Positions 7,813 through 17,326 are shown, counted from the first letter of the stretch. The stretch: DNA of 52,460 nucleotides from CAYJHC01 sp964369805 (GCA_964369805.1 CAYJFM010000012.1:1-52460), one strand, 5' to 3'. The notes: a model not told the origin generated them from the sequence alone. Translations and numbers: made by a program.

Positions 7813-9591
7813 ATGGAAGAGAAGAGTATTAAGAACTATAGTGGAAAGGGGACTCCTGTTCCTGCCTGTGTAGTGTCGGAAAAAGGAAAAATCCTATGGG
7901 CTAATGAAAGAATAGGTGAAGTGTTCCTTTATGATGGAATCATAGAGGCTGATATTTTTGCGTTGGTAGGAGTTTACTATGATGATATTCTGGCAAAATC
8001 TAACAGAAAAGAAATAGTGAAAGTAACCATAAACGATAGAAACTACAAATTGCTTGTAACTAAACTTGAAGATGGCGAAATCGAAATATTTTTTATAGAT
8101 ATTACAAATGAAGTTACTGCTACTAACACTATGGCTAAGAGAAAAACCACAATTGCACTAGTGCACGTGGATAATTATGACGCGCTAATTGGACAAAATA
8201 ATAAAAAAACTGAACTGGAAACCCAGGTAGATAAAAAAATAAGAGATCTAGGGGAAAAGCTAAACGCAATTGTTACTCGATATAAAGCGCATATGTACAC
8301 ATTTATAACTGAGAAGCAATACATTGACTCTGAAAAGAGAGAAGATTTTCCAATTTTAGAAGAAATGAAAAAAATTGAAACTGACGTGGATTTCCCAGTG
8401 ACTCTTAGTGTAGGTATTGGAGCTGCAAAAGGTGAAGAGACCTTTGTAGAGATTGAAAGCTACGCGGATGAGGCCCTAGACCTTGCACTAGGTAGAGGGG
8501 GAGATCAAGTTGTAATTAAAGAGGGTGACACTATCTCTTATTTTGGAGGTGCAACTGAAAATGTTGAACGTAGCAATAAAGGAAAGTCACGAATTATTGC
8601 CTTTGCTATGAGAGCCTTAGTTGAGAGTGCGAGCAATGTAATCATAATGGGTCATAAATATCCAGATATGGACTCCTTTGGATCTGCATTGGGGGTTCAT
8701 AGGCTAGCAAGGCCTTTAAAAAAAGATACATATATATTAATGGATAGCTTCAATGAAACTTTATCCGCTATATACAAGAAGGCGAAAGATGCAGATGAGT
8801 ACAACTTTATTACAAAAGAAAAAGCATTAGATCTTGTAAAGAAAAATACTTTGGTTATAGTTGTGGATGTAAATAGAAAAACCTTTACAGAATGTCCAGA
8901 GTTATTAGACATTGCAGAACGAATTGTAGTGATTGATCACCACAGAAAAGGGGAAGAATCAATCAAGGCAGCAACTATTGCCTATACAGAACCTTCGGCT
9001 TCATCGGCGTCAGAGCTTGTTGCTGAGATATTACAGTTTGGATCAGAACAAAGTATTAGTAAACTTGAGGCAGAGGCTTTGCTCGCTGGAATGTTTATGG
9101 ATACTAATAGATTTTCGGTTAAGACCGGGGTGAGAACTTTTGATGCAGCAGCTTGGCTTAGGGATAAGGGCGCAGACACCACAGCAGTAAAACGGTTTTT
9201 TCAAGTAGAGTATGATATGTTTAAAGCAAAAGCTGAGTGTTTAGCAGGTGCAACAATAATTGAGGGGGGAATAGCAATAGCAATTTGCCCTGGGTTTACT
9301 AGAGATGCACAGGTTATAAATTCTCAAGTAGCAGATGAACTATTGACTATTGAAGGAGTGAAGGCAAGTTTTGTGGCGGCCAAAGATGAAAAGGGAGAAA
9401 CTCTAGTTAGCGCAAGATCCCTTGGTGAAGTAAATGTTCAGATAATACTTGAAGCTTTTGGTGGAGGAGGACATCTGACTACAGCAGGAACTCAATCAAC
9501 TAAAACTCCAGAGGACATATTGAATGAAATCGTAGAATATACAGAAAAGACCCTAGCTGAAAAAGCTAAGGAAACAGCAAAGGATAATTAA
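7813..9591 (+). CDS. gdpP: Cyclic-di-AMP phosphodiesterase, GdpP-type DHH/DHHA1 protein lacking membrane helices
   Basis: It hydrolyses cyclic di-AMP to pApA. The order is a PAS-like N-terminus (about 12-100), a degenerate GGDEF domain (about 110-235), a DHH domain with HKYPDMDSFG (281-290) and the metal motif DHH (375-377), and a DHHA1 domain ending in FGGGGHLTTAG. AGGGAG precedes the ATG at 7813, giving 592 residues. The two N-terminal membrane helices of B. subtilis GdpP are missing and the protein begins directly with a hydrophilic stretch and the PAS-like part, so it should be cytosolic unless anchored by a partner such as the YybS-like protein. Catalytic motifs look intact. Confidence 0.93.
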   Translation: MEEKSIKNYSGKGTPVPACVVSEKGKILWANERIGEVFLYDGIIEADIFALVGVYYDDILAKSNRKEIVKVTINDRNYKLLVTKLEDGEIEIFFIDITNEVTATNTMAKRKTTIALVHVDNYDALIGQNNKKTELETQVDKKIRDLGEKLNAIVTRYKAHMYTFITEKQYIDSEKREDFPILEEMKKIETDVDFPVTLSVGIGAAKGEETFVEIESYADEALDLALGRGGDQVVIKEGDTISYFGGATENVERSNKGKSRIIAFAMRALVESASNVIIMGHKYPDMDSFGSALGVHRLARPLKKDTYILMDSFNETLSAIYKKAKDADEYNFITKEKALDLVKKNTLVIVVDVNRKTFTECPELLDIAERIVVIDHHRKGEESIKAATIAYTEPSASSASELVAEILQFGSEQSISKLEAEALLAGMFMDTNRFSVKTGVRTFDAAAWLRDKGADTTAVKRFFQVEYDMFKAKAECLAGATIIEGGIAIAICPGFTRDAQVINSQVADELLTIEGVKASFVAAKDEKGETLVSARSLGEVNVQIILEAFGGGGHLTTAGTQSTKTPEDILNEIVEYTEKTLAEKAKETAKDN

Positions 9592-9617
9592 TAAACATTA
9601 GAAGAAAGAGGTAAAAA

Positions 9618-10070
9618 ATGAAGGTAATATTAATAAAAGATCTAAAAGGTACGGGCAAAGCAGGAGAGGTTGTTGAAGTGAGTGATGGATACGCTAGAAA
9701 CATGCTAATCCCAAGAGGAATTGCAAAAGAGGCAAGCGCAGGAAACATAAACACTCTTAATAAGCAAAAAGCAATTAAAGAAAAACAGCTTGAAGAAGCA
9801 ATTGCAGATGCAAAAGAAACTGTAGGAAAATTAGAAAATATTACTGTTGAAATATTTACAAAAACAGGTGATGGCGGTAAAACTTTTGGGTCTATTACAT
9901 CAAAAGATATATGTGAAGCTTTAAAAAAACAAACAGGCATAGAAATAGACAAGAAAAAAGTTGTTACTGAAAATCCAATTAAAACAGTTGGATTACATGA
10001 AGTTACAGTAAAAGTTTATACTGAAATTTCAGCAAAACTAAAAGTAGAAGTTAAAGCGATAAATAAATAG
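9618..10070 (+). CDS. rplI: 50S ribosomal protein L9
   Basis: It has the L9 N-terminal signature MKVILIKDLKGTGKAGEVVEVSDGYARN-type start with YARNMLIPRGIA, then a long connecting helix and the C-terminal globular domain (GKTFGSITSKDI ... VGLHEVTVKVY). It binds 23S rRNA near the L1 stalk. 150 residues is the usual size. AGAAAGAGG precedes the ATG. Its place between gdpP and dnaB is the conserved Firmicutes order. Confidence 0.97.
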   Translation: MKVILIKDLKGTGKAGEVVEVSDGYARNMLIPRGIAKEASAGNINTLNKQKAIKEKQLEEAIADAKETVGKLENITVEIFTKTGDGGKTFGSITSKDICEALKKQTGIEIDKKKVVTENPIKTVGLHEVTVKVYTEISAKLKVEVKAINK

Positions 10071-10080
10071 AGGCGCGTTT

Positions 10081-11406
10081 ATGGAAAGAATACCTCCGCA
10101 TAATGCAGAAGCAGAAAAGTCCGTGCTTGGTGCAATATTACTAAATAAAGAAGCAATGTACGAAGTGGGCGAAATTTTATCGGGTGCAGATTTTTATTAC
10201 GAAAAACATAAAGAAATTTTTGAAGCCGTTGAAACTCTTCAAAGAAAAAATGAACCAGCTGATGTACTGACTGTTTCAGATGAACTCAAAAAAAGAGGCA
10301 GCCTAGATATGGTAGGAGGCAGGGGGTATGTAGCATCTTTAGCAAATGAAGTTCCTACAACTACTAATGCAGCTGCTTATGCAAAAATTGTTTTTGAGGC
10401 TGCAGAATTGAGAAAAGTACTGAAAATAGCAAGTGAGCTTACAGATCAGGGCTACGAAAAAGATGCAAATGCTGAAGCAGTATTAGAGTATGCCGAGGCA
10501 GAAATTTTTCAAATTTCACAGAAAAAGGGTGGCGGGACTACAGCTAACCTTAATGAAGTACTAAAAAGAAACCTTGAGATGATTGATGAAAGAGCAAGAA
10601 ATAAGGGAGGGCTTACAGGTATACCTAGTGGGCTAACGGACTTAGATCAAGTTACTACAGGATTTCAACCAGCTGACCTAATAATATTGGCGGCCCGTCC
10701 TTCCATGGGTAAAACCGCCTTTGCTCTTAACCTTGCACAAAGAGCATCTGCTAAGGGTCATAAAATTATGATATTCAGTCTCGAGATGGCTAAGGAACAG
10801 CTAGGTATGAGATTACTTGCTATGGAATCAAGAATCGATTCGCAGAAGCTAAAATTAGGAGAAATTGAGAACAGTCAATGGGAGAAACTTTATCTTGCTA
10901 TTGATAACCTGACTAAGGGAGAAATTGTAATTGATGATACAGCAGGGATAACCCTTGGCGGAATGAAAAATAAATGTAGAAAGCAAAAAATAGAAAGTGG
11001 CTTGGACATGATAGTTGTTGACTACCTTCAACTTATGGAAGGTGATAAGTCTGGAAATACTTCAAGAGAACAAGTAGTATCGGCACTGTCGAGAGGGCTG
11101 AAACAACTAGCAAGAGAAATGAAATGCCCTATAATCGCACTTTCTCAACTTTCCAGAGCTGCTGAGTCGAGAACAGACCATAGACCGATGCTATCAGATT
11201 TAAGGGAGTCTGGGGCAATTGAGCAAGATGCAGATCAAGTACTATTTTTATATAGAGATGAAGTGTACAATAAAGAAGAAAGCGAAAAACCAGGGGTTTG
11301 TGAAGTTATTGTAGCTAAAAACAGAAATGGTCCAATTGGTACGGTGGATGTGGCTTGGCAAGCTGCTTATACTAGATTTGCCAACCTACAACACGGAGGG
11401 ATTTAA
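10081..11406 (+). CDS. dnaB: Replicative DNA helicase DnaB
   Basis: The 441 residues are full length. The N-terminal DnaB domain starts PHNAEAEKSVLGAILL, a linker helix follows, and the RecA-like domain starts near residue 175. Walker A is ARPSMGKTAFAL, the Walker B region is MIVVDYLQLM, and the DnaB signature LSQLSRAAESR and DLRESGAIEQDADQV are present. The hexamer unwinds DNA ahead of the fork. It starts 10 bases after rplI (AGAGGCG site) and is followed after 3 bases by a DnaD-like gene, which suggests coupled expression of helicase and loader factors. Confidence 0.98.
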   Translation: MERIPPHNAEAEKSVLGAILLNKEAMYEVGEILSGADFYYEKHKEIFEAVETLQRKNEPADVLTVSDELKKRGSLDMVGGRGYVASLANEVPTTTNAAAYAKIVFEAAELRKVLKIASELTDQGYEKDANAEAVLEYAEAEIFQISQKKGGGTTANLNEVLKRNLEMIDERARNKGGLTGIPSGLTDLDQVTTGFQPADLIILAARPSMGKTAFALNLAQRASAKGHKIMIFSLEMAKEQLGMRLLAMESRIDSQKLKLGEIENSQWEKLYLAIDNLTKGEIVIDDTAGITLGGMKNKCRKQKIESGLDMIVVDYLQLMEGDKSGNTSREQVVSALSRGLKQLAREMKCPIIALSQLSRAAESRTDHRPMLSDLRESGAIEQDADQVLFLYRDEVYNKEESEKPGVCEVIVAKNRNGPIGTVDVAWQAAYTRFANLQHGGI

Positions 11407-11409
11407 TAT

Positions 11410-12648
11410 ATGGCATACAAAAGAAGGGAAGTTAAAAATCCTTTTTTGGAAGATACAAAAATTGAAAATTTATTTATTCATGAATACATGGCTGAGATAC
11501 CAGGAGATTACGTAAAAGTTTTCCTGGTAATTTCTATGTGGGCAAATTCAGATGGAACAATGAATGATAATGATATAGCAGTACTCCTCAGAATGAAAAT
11601 TGAGGATGTAAAGAAAGGAATAGACTTTCTTATAGCAAGAGGATTATTGAAAAAAGTAGAAGAAGATCTAATAGTTGAAAATCTGAAGGAGCTATTCTAT
11701 GGAGAGAAAAGTGCCGAAGAAGAATCTGTAGCTAAGGAAATCCTTCCAGTAGAGCTAATAGAAGATCACAAAATCAAAGACATGTACATTCAAATAGAAA
11801 AAATAATTGGAAGGCCATTAACAGGAATTGAACTTTCGGAGATATTGACATGGATAAACCAGTTCCATGCAACAGATGAAGTTGTTGTCAGTGCATATAT
11901 GCAAGCCATGACTAAAAACAAAGACAATCATAGATATGTTGGTAAGATAGTAAAAGAATGGACAGGCAAAGGAATAAAAACAGTCCTTGATGTTGATGAG
12001 TATCTAACTATACACGATCAAAGGAAATACACATACAAGAGAATTATGCAAGCACTTGGATTTCACAGGACACCTACTGAAGAAGAAAAAAGATTAGTAG
12101 ATGTGTGGATGAATGAAATAGGTGCTACCTTAGATGAGATTCTTGAGGCGTGCAAAAGAACGTCTGGAATCGGAAACCCAAACTTTAACTACGTAGATAA
12201 AGTGATTAAGGGAATGAAGAAGGATCAAAAAGAAGGTAAAACAAAAGATAAGAATGCACCAACAGCAGCTGTTGTTGTAAAATATTATGAAGAAATACGA
12301 AAAGAAGCAGAGGCGAAAGCTAAGTCTCGAAGAGATGAGGTGAGCCGCACTATCCCAGAAATATCACAAATTGATGATAAAATAGGTGTGTTAAGGATGG
12401 ATGTTGCTAAGATTATGTTTGGAGATTCTGCAGATAAAAAAGAACTTCTTGAACAAAACAAAGCTAAGCAAAACCAACTATTGAAAGAAAAAAACACTCT
12501 TTTAACAAGGAGAGGAATTCCAATAGATTACGATACAATTAACTATAGATGTCAAATATGCGAAGACACAGGTACAACAGAAGATGGCGTAAGGTGCAGG
12601 TGCTACAAAGAAAGGACAGAAGAAGCTTCTAAATGGCAAAAACAATGA
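11410..12648 (+). CDS. DnaD-domain replication protein with a helicase-loader-type zinc tail
   Basis: The N-terminal part is a winged-helix-like region (IPGDYVKVFLVISMWANSDG) typical of DnaD-related primosome proteins. Two DnaB_2/DnaD-C type helical modules follow (about 130-200 and 205-270). The last ~120 residues do not look like DnaD. They match the N-terminal region of clostridial DnaC/DnaI loaders: a long charged helix, then YRCQIC...RCRC, a four-Cys zinc motif at C381, C384, C396 and C398. The AAA+ ATPase that normally follows this motif is absent and no loader ATPase gene comes next; instead an M23 gene overlaps the end. It may act with a loader encoded elsewhere. Confidence 0.82.
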   Translation: MAYKRREVKNPFLEDTKIENLFIHEYMAEIPGDYVKVFLVISMWANSDGTMNDNDIAVLLRMKIEDVKKGIDFLIARGLLKKVEEDLIVENLKELFYGEKSAEEESVAKEILPVELIEDHKIKDMYIQIEKIIGRPLTGIELSEILTWINQFHATDEVVVSAYMQAMTKNKDNHRYVGKIVKEWTGKGIKTVLDVDEYLTIHDQRKYTYKRIMQALGFHRTPTEEEKRLVDVWMNEIGATLDEILEACKRTSGIGNPNFNYVDKVIKGMKKDQKEGKTKDKNAPTAAVVVKYYEEIRKEAEAKAKSRRDEVSRTIPEISQIDDKIGVLRMDVAKIMFGDSADKKELLEQNKAKQNQLLKEKNTLLTRRGIPIDYDTINYRCQICEDTGTTEDGVRCRCYKERTEEASKWQKQ

Positions 12649-14405
12649 AAAAATTTAAATTAAATAAGAAGTCTAAAAAGAACACACAAAACATAGAAAA
12701 AATAGATAAGATAGATGCTACGGATGCCATAGGGTATGGTGAAATAAGCCCTGAGAGGCAGAAATTAAGAGAAAAAGCTAGGAAAGAAAGAAAAAGGAAG
12801 AGTGCATTTCAAATTTTCAAAAACAAGCTAATCTCTCCCTTCCAAACTTTGCATAGAAAACTGGCTACATATAGATTTATTATGTCTAGGGATAGTAGGA
12901 AAGTATCTAGAGCTGTTGGTAAGAAGGAGCAGAAAGTTTCAGAAAGAGCAGCTAATTTTGTGGCGGACATAGATCGTAACAATGAAATTAGAGTGAATAA
13001 AGTAAAAAAAGCATTTCACGAAAACAAACAGATGCTAGAGACTCAATCTATATTGGAAGTAGGAAAAAGAAAGCCAATTGCTGGATATATAATAATAATG
13101 CTAATAGTGTCAACAGGTATTATTTCAACTTTTAATATGGTAACTGCTTATGAGTATTCGTATAAGGGGCGAGTAATGGGAGTTGTTGCAGAGCAACAAG
13201 ATGTAACTGAGATTATTGGCGTTGTAAATAGCCAACTTTCAAAAGAACATGGGTTAAATGTACAACTTGATAGTGATAAAGACATTCAGTTTAGAAGAGT
13301 TGTATCTATTGGTGAGACTCCTCAAGATTCAGAAGAAGTGTTAAATAGCTTAACTTATATGCAAGACATTACCGTATCTGGATTTGGAATATTTGTTGAT
13401 GGGAAAAGGGCAGGAGTAGTTAATAACGAAGAAGATGCAGAAGAAATATTAAGCAATATTTTGGCTGAGTATTCGAAACCAACTGCCGGGGTGACCTATG
13501 AAAGCATAAACTTTAAAGAAGAGGTTAAGGTAGAAGAGACTAATGTAAAATTAGGAACAGTTGCAGATTCAGAAACAGTTGAAGAAAATATTATGTCTGG
13601 ACTAGAAGTTAAGAAAGGACATATTGTTGAAGAAGGCGATACGCTTGCCTCTGTAGCAGAAGAATATGATTTGACAGAAGCAGAGCTACAAGAGCAAAAT
13701 CCGGATGCAAAAAAAGAGGGGCTAGTTCTAGGAGAAACACTCACTGTTATGGAGAAACAACCGCTGGTTAATGTTGAAGTAGTAGCAGAAGTAGATTACA
13801 CGAAAGTAATACCATTTGAGGTAGTTGAAAAAGAAGATGATTCAATTTATGAAGAAATGGAAGAAATAGCTCAAGAGGGAGAAGACGGCGAGGAAAAAAT
13901 AAAGTCAAAGATTACGTATGTAAACGGAGTCATGGTGAGTGAAAATATTATAGATCAGAAAGTAACCAAGGAAGCAGTAGATGAAACTATATTAATTGGT
14001 ACAAAAGAGAAACCACCAACTGTGGGTGGAGGAGAGTATATTAATCCTTTCCCAGGTGGATCCCTTTCCTCTCCTTTTGGTATGAGGTCTAGTGGATTTC
14101 ATGAAGGGATAGACATAGCGGGCTCAACAGGTTCACCTCTATACGCAGCGGATGGTGGAACGGTTACCTATTCTGGATATAATGGGGCCTATGGTAATGT
14201 AATAGTAATTGACCATCAGAATGGACAGGAAACTTTATATGCACATAATTCAGCACTGCATGTACAGGTAGGAGATAAGGTATACCAAGGGCAACAGATT
14301 GGTTTAATTGGAAGTACTGGAAGATCCACAGGTCCACATGTGCATTTTGAAATACATATAGATGGTGAAATTGTAGACCCAGGGGCAGTCCTAGGCTTGT
14401 ATTAA
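12633..14405 (+). CDS. Membrane-anchored M23 peptidase with LysM and G5 domains
   Basis: A basic cytoplasmic N-terminus of about 150 residues leads to one membrane helix (IAGYIIIMLIVSTGIIST). The extracellular part has a LysM module (HIVEEGDTLASVAEEYDLTE), a G5 domain ending in AVDETILIGTKE, and an M23 endopeptidase domain. The last shows zinc and catalytic residues in GFHEGIDIA and GPHVHFE. It should cut peptide cross-links in peptidoglycan. The start overlaps the DnaD-like gene by 16 bases. The unusually long basic cytosolic tail is similar to clostridial relatives and has no recognised domain. Domain boundaries are estimates by eye. Confidence 0.9.
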   Translation: MAKTMKKFKLNKKSKKNTQNIEKIDKIDATDAIGYGEISPERQKLREKARKERKRKSAFQIFKNKLISPFQTLHRKLATYRFIMSRDSRKVSRAVGKKEQKVSERAANFVADIDRNNEIRVNKVKKAFHENKQMLETQSILEVGKRKPIAGYIIIMLIVSTGIISTFNMVTAYEYSYKGRVMGVVAEQQDVTEIIGVVNSQLSKEHGLNVQLDSDKDIQFRRVVSIGETPQDSEEVLNSLTYMQDITVSGFGIFVDGKRAGVVNNEEDAEEILSNILAEYSKPTAGVTYESINFKEEVKVEETNVKLGTVADSETVEENIMSGLEVKKGHIVEEGDTLASVAEEYDLTEAELQEQNPDAKKEGLVLGETLTVMEKQPLVNVEVVAEVDYTKVIPFEVVEKEDDSIYEEMEEIAQEGEDGEEKIKSKITYVNGVMVSENIIDQKVTKEAVDETILIGTKEKPPTVGGGEYINPFPGGSLSSPFGMRSSGFHEGIDIAGSTGSPLYAADGGTVTYSGYNGAYGNVIVIDHQNGQETLYAHNSALHVQVGDKVYQGQQIGLIGSTGRSTGPHVHFEIHIDGEIVDPGAVLGLY

Positions 14406-14409
14406 TAGA

Positions 14410-14439
14410 AAACCTAGGTAGCTAACGCTATCTAGGTTT
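14410..14439. terminator. Strong hairpin between converging genes
   Basis: AAACCTAGGTAGC pairs with GCTATCTAGGTTT (13 pairs, one G-T) around TAAC. There is no long T run on either strand, but the hairpin lies between the converging M23 and thioesterase genes and probably ends the first. Confidence 0.6.
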
Positions 14440-14500
14440 CAGTAAATTTATTATTGAGTAGGGGACATCTAGTTAGACGTTATAGGCCAATATTTTAGGG

Positions 14501-15256
14501 TTATCGCCAAGATGATGTAATTTGGCAAATTTCATCAACTGATGTGAACTTGGAAACAAAGTTAAAACTAGACCCATCAATATAAAGAGAACAAGAGTGA
14601 TTTAAAATATCTTTTTCGAAGGCCTCTTTTTTGAAGTGCACAAGCATTTCTTGAATTGAAAATTCAGAAAGACTAACGGGAAGGTTAGTAGCTGAATGAA
14701 TAGTGTCAAGGTGCCAGTTAATGTAAATTTGATTATTTACATGGCCATTTTGATCAATGCAATCCTTTGACACAACAATATCCTTGGATAAGTTCCAGTG
14801 ACTTGTCTGAAATTCAGGTTGGGTAAAGGAGTCATCTTCAAAAATATATTGATCAGAACTACCGTATTTTGCATACATTTCGTCAGTTGGTTTTGTTGGG
14901 CGTCTTCTGAGGGTATTAATTAGAACCCAGTCAGAGCCAGCCTTGAGAACTAGATCACCCTTGTCATTGTAAACAGCAAAACTACGTAAGGCTTGAATTC
15001 GCTTGTGTTTTTTTGACCATGTAAAGCAAGTCAAGCTATCGCCAACAGAGGGTAAATGATAATATTGAATTTTATAATTAAGCAATACCCAAGTTAGATT
15101 ACGCTCTGATAACCAAGAAAAATCTAAGCCCACAGCATTAGAATGAAGTGAAGCGGCTTTTGGCAAAATCGAATTGAGATTGCTTGGCAAAACTTTGCCA
15201 GTAGAATCACAGTCTTCGGCTGTGATAGTATAAGTGTATTGAAATGAATTATCCAT
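14501..15256 (-). CDS. Acyl-ACP thioesterase
   Basis: The 251-residue protein has the two-hotdog layout of bacterial FatA/FatB-like acyl-ACP thioesterases. The N-terminal hotdog contains ITAEDCDSTGKV and LSERNLTWVLLNYKIQYY; the C-terminal hotdog contains SKDCIDQNGHVNNQIYINW, whose Asp/His/Asn positions fit the catalytic region (D-x-N-x-H-V-N-N). It releases fatty acids from acyl carrier protein. It is a lone minus-strand gene in a plus-strand run, with an AGGAGG site (CCTCCT on the plus strand) before its ATG. Chain-length preference cannot be inferred. Confidence 0.9.
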   Translation of the reverse strand: MDNSFQYTYTITAEDCDSTGKVLPSNLNSILPKAASLHSNAVGLDFSWLSERNLTWVLLNYKIQYYHLPSVGDSLTCFTWSKKHKRIQALRSFAVYNDKGDLVLKAGSDWVLINTLRRRPTKPTDEMYAKYGSSDQYIFEDDSFTQPEFQTSHWNLSKDIVVSKDCIDQNGHVNNQIYINWHLDTIHSATNLPVSLSEFSIQEMLVHFKKEAFEKDILNHSCSLYIDGSSFNFVSKFTSVDEICQITSSWR

Positions 15257-15301
15257 ATTACCTCCTAATAGTTAGTCCCATTATAAAATATAAGTGAGAA
15301 A

Positions 15302-15784
15302 ATGGCAACCAGAAGAAAAAGAAGAAGCAGAGAGTTTAAAAAAGATCCCAATATTATATCCATTGATGAGGCAAGAGAAGCAAGACGAAGAAAGCGTGAG
15401 GAAGAATTGCGCAAAAGGAAGGTTTCTCAAAAAACACAAACTGAGGATAGGACTGTCTCAAGAGAAGATGGAAAAAACGGGGAGTCTACTAAAACTCTAG
15501 GAAAAAAAGCAAAGAAAAAGAAATATAGTATTAACCTGTTCAAACTTGTCATATCGATAGGTTTGATTGTAGTGCTTTCATTTCTAACTTATAATTTAGT
15601 TCAGGTAAAGATAGAAGAAAGTGAAGTAAAGGCAGAAAATGAAAGGCTATTAGAAGAAAAAGCACAGATGGAGGAAGAGTTAAAACAAGTGGATGATCCA
15701 GAGTATATCGAGGATCAGGCCCGTGAAGGTCTAGACTTAGTTATGCCAGGAGAGCTAGTATTTGAAAAACCTGAAGAAGAGTAA
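15302..15784 (+). CDS. FtsB/DivIC-type septum formation initiator protein
   Basis: A very basic N-terminal tail (about 75 residues) is followed by one membrane helix (LFKLVISIGLIVVLSFLTY). A coiled coil (VKIEESEVKAENERLLEEKAQM) and the ending DDPEYIEDQAREGLDLVMPGE, with a YIED-ARE-L pattern typical of FtsB/DivIC, come next. These proteins link early and late divisome components. The basic tail is longer than in FtsB and resembles clostridial DivIC-like proteins. The start is an ATG with only a weak GTGAG upstream. It sits 3 bases before the RNase M5 region. Confidence 0.85.
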   Translation: MATRRKRRSREFKKDPNIISIDEAREARRRKREEELRKRKVSQKTQTEDRTVSREDGKNGESTKTLGKKAKKKKYSINLFKLVISIGLIVVLSFLTYNLVQVKIEESEVKAENERLLEEKAQMEEELKQVDDPEYIEDQAREGLDLVMPGELVFEKPEEE

Positions 15785-15846
15785 GCTTGGCAAGCGGTAT
15801 ATCATCGATAGGAGGGGCTTTGGCGCAAGGAAAAGTGGAAGAAATA

Positions 15847-16452
15847 ATGGAAGAAAAATATATTGCAAACTTTAAAGAAATAGTAATAGTAGAGGGCAGA
15901 GATGACACAGCTAGATTGAGTCAAATTGAGGGAATTCATACAATAGAAACCCATGGTTTTGGAATTTCAAAGGCCAAATGGACTGAAATAGAAAACGCTT
16001 ATGAGAAAAAGGGTATAATTATTTTCACTGATCCAGATTTTGCTGGAAATGAGATTAGAAGAAGAATAAAAGAAAGGTTTCCAGAAGCCAAAGAAGCATT
16101 CATACTAAAAGAGAAGGCAACGAAGGATAGTAATATCGGAATAGAAAATGCGAGTCCAAAAGACCTTATAGAAGCACTAGAAAAAGCTGCTAAGCTTAGC
16201 GATAGAAAAGCGGATAATAACAAATTAACATCAAAAGATAGGGATATACTGGAACAAGGTGAGACTATTTCCAAAGAAGATTTAGTGAGACTGAACTTAG
16301 TAGGAACTGAGAAATCTAAGGAAAATCGGGCAATAGTGGGGGATGTATTTGGATTTGGATATGCAAATGGCAAAGGAATTTTAAAAAAATTGAACTTATA
16401 TAATATAACAAAAGAAGAAATAATAAAGGCTTTAGAAGGAAAGAAAAGGTAG
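15847..16452 (+). CDS. rnmV: Ribonuclease M5 (5S rRNA maturation)
   Basis: The TOPRIM core is clear: EIVIVEGRDDTARL, then GIIIFTDPDFAGNEIRRRI, the DxD metal motif. The C-terminal RNase M5 region contains DVFGFGYANGKGILKKLN. The enzyme trims precursor 5S rRNA. The start is uncertain: the ATG at 15847 gives the usual N-terminus, but a TTG at 15820 has AGGAGGGG just upstream and would add nine residues, and an in-frame TTG at 15787 abuts the divIC-like stop. It lies directly before ksgA, the standard Firmicutes pair. Confidence 0.93.
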   Translation: MEEKYIANFKEIVIVEGRDDTARLSQIEGIHTIETHGFGISKAKWTEIENAYEKKGIIIFTDPDFAGNEIRRRIKERFPEAKEAFILKEKATKDSNIGIENASPKDLIEALEKAAKLSDRKADNNKLTSKDRDILEQGETISKEDLVRLNLVGTEKSKENRAIVGDVFGFGYANGKGILKKLNLYNITKEEIIKALEGKKR

Positions 16453-16455
16453 AAT

Positions 16456-17325
16456 ATGGTGATGGAAGAAAGAAAGCTATATACCAAAAGAGAGATAAAC
16501 TATATCAAAGACAAATATGGATTTAGCCTATCTAAGGGTTTAGGACAAAATTTTTTAACTGACAAAAACATAATAGACAATATTGTTGAAGGGGCAAATA
16601 TAACTGAAGACAGCTTGGTAATTGAAATAGGCCCTGGCATAGGAGTACTAACAAATGAGCTAGCTAAAGAAGCTAAAAAAGTTCTAGCAATTGAAATAGA
16701 CAAAAAACTTATCCCTATATTAGGAGAAACTGTAGGTCACCTTGAAAATGTTGAAGTTCTAAATGCAGATATTTTAGAAGTTGATCTTTGCAAAGTAATT
16801 GAAGAGCAAGGGGAGTTTGGTAAGGTGATAATAGTTGGTAACTTGCCGTACTATATTACAACTCCAATTATAATGAAGATACTTGAAGAAAACGTACCCG
16901 CAAACTCAATAACAATAATGATGCAAAAAGAAGTAGCTGATAGAATAAGATCGGGACCAGGCTCAAAGGTTTATGGCGCAATTTCAGTAGCAGTGCAGTT
17001 TTACTGTGAGGTAATACAATTGTTTACTGTCCCAAGAGATGTTTTTTTTCCGCCGCCAAAGGTAGATTCGGCAGTATTGAGGCTGGACATTAAAGATGAC
17101 AGGCCAGTAGAGAGAGAAGAAGAACCAATATTTTGGGAGACTATAAAGAAGGGTTTTGGGCAAAGAAGGAAGACACTTTTGAATTCATTAACTGGCACTA
17201 AAGGTTTATCTAAAGAGCAAATTAAAGAAGTTCTTGAGATAGCAGAAATTGAAGAGCAAAGACGAGCAGAGACTCTAACTATAGAAGAGTTTAAGAAAAT
17301 AGCACAAGGAATAGAGAGAGCATAA
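16456..17325 (+). CDS. rsmA: 16S rRNA (adenine(1518)-N6/adenine(1519)-N6)-dimethyltransferase
   Basis: KsgA/RsmA dimethylates two adjacent adenines in helix 45 of 16S rRNA. The sequence has GLGQNFLTDKNII, the SAM motif VIEIGPGIGVLT, acidic IEIDKKL and the NLPYYITTPI motif of N6-adenine methyltransferases. The C-terminal helical domain contains FGQRRKTLLNSL. 289 residues is normal. It begins 3 bases after the RNase M5 stop and is followed one base later by the LTA-synthase-like gene, so the three are probably one transcript. Confidence 0.97.
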   Translation: MVMEERKLYTKREINYIKDKYGFSLSKGLGQNFLTDKNIIDNIVEGANITEDSLVIEIGPGIGVLTNELAKEAKKVLAIEIDKKLIPILGETVGHLENVEVLNADILEVDLCKVIEEQGEFGKVIIVGNLPYYITTPIIMKILEENVPANSITIMMQKEVADRIRSGPGSKVYGAISVAVQFYCEVIQLFTVPRDVFFPPPKVDSAVLRLDIKDDRPVEREEEPIFWETIKKGFGQRRKTLLNSLTGTKGLSKEQIKEVLEIAEIEEQRRAETLTIEEFKKIAQGIERA

Positions 17326-17326
17326 A

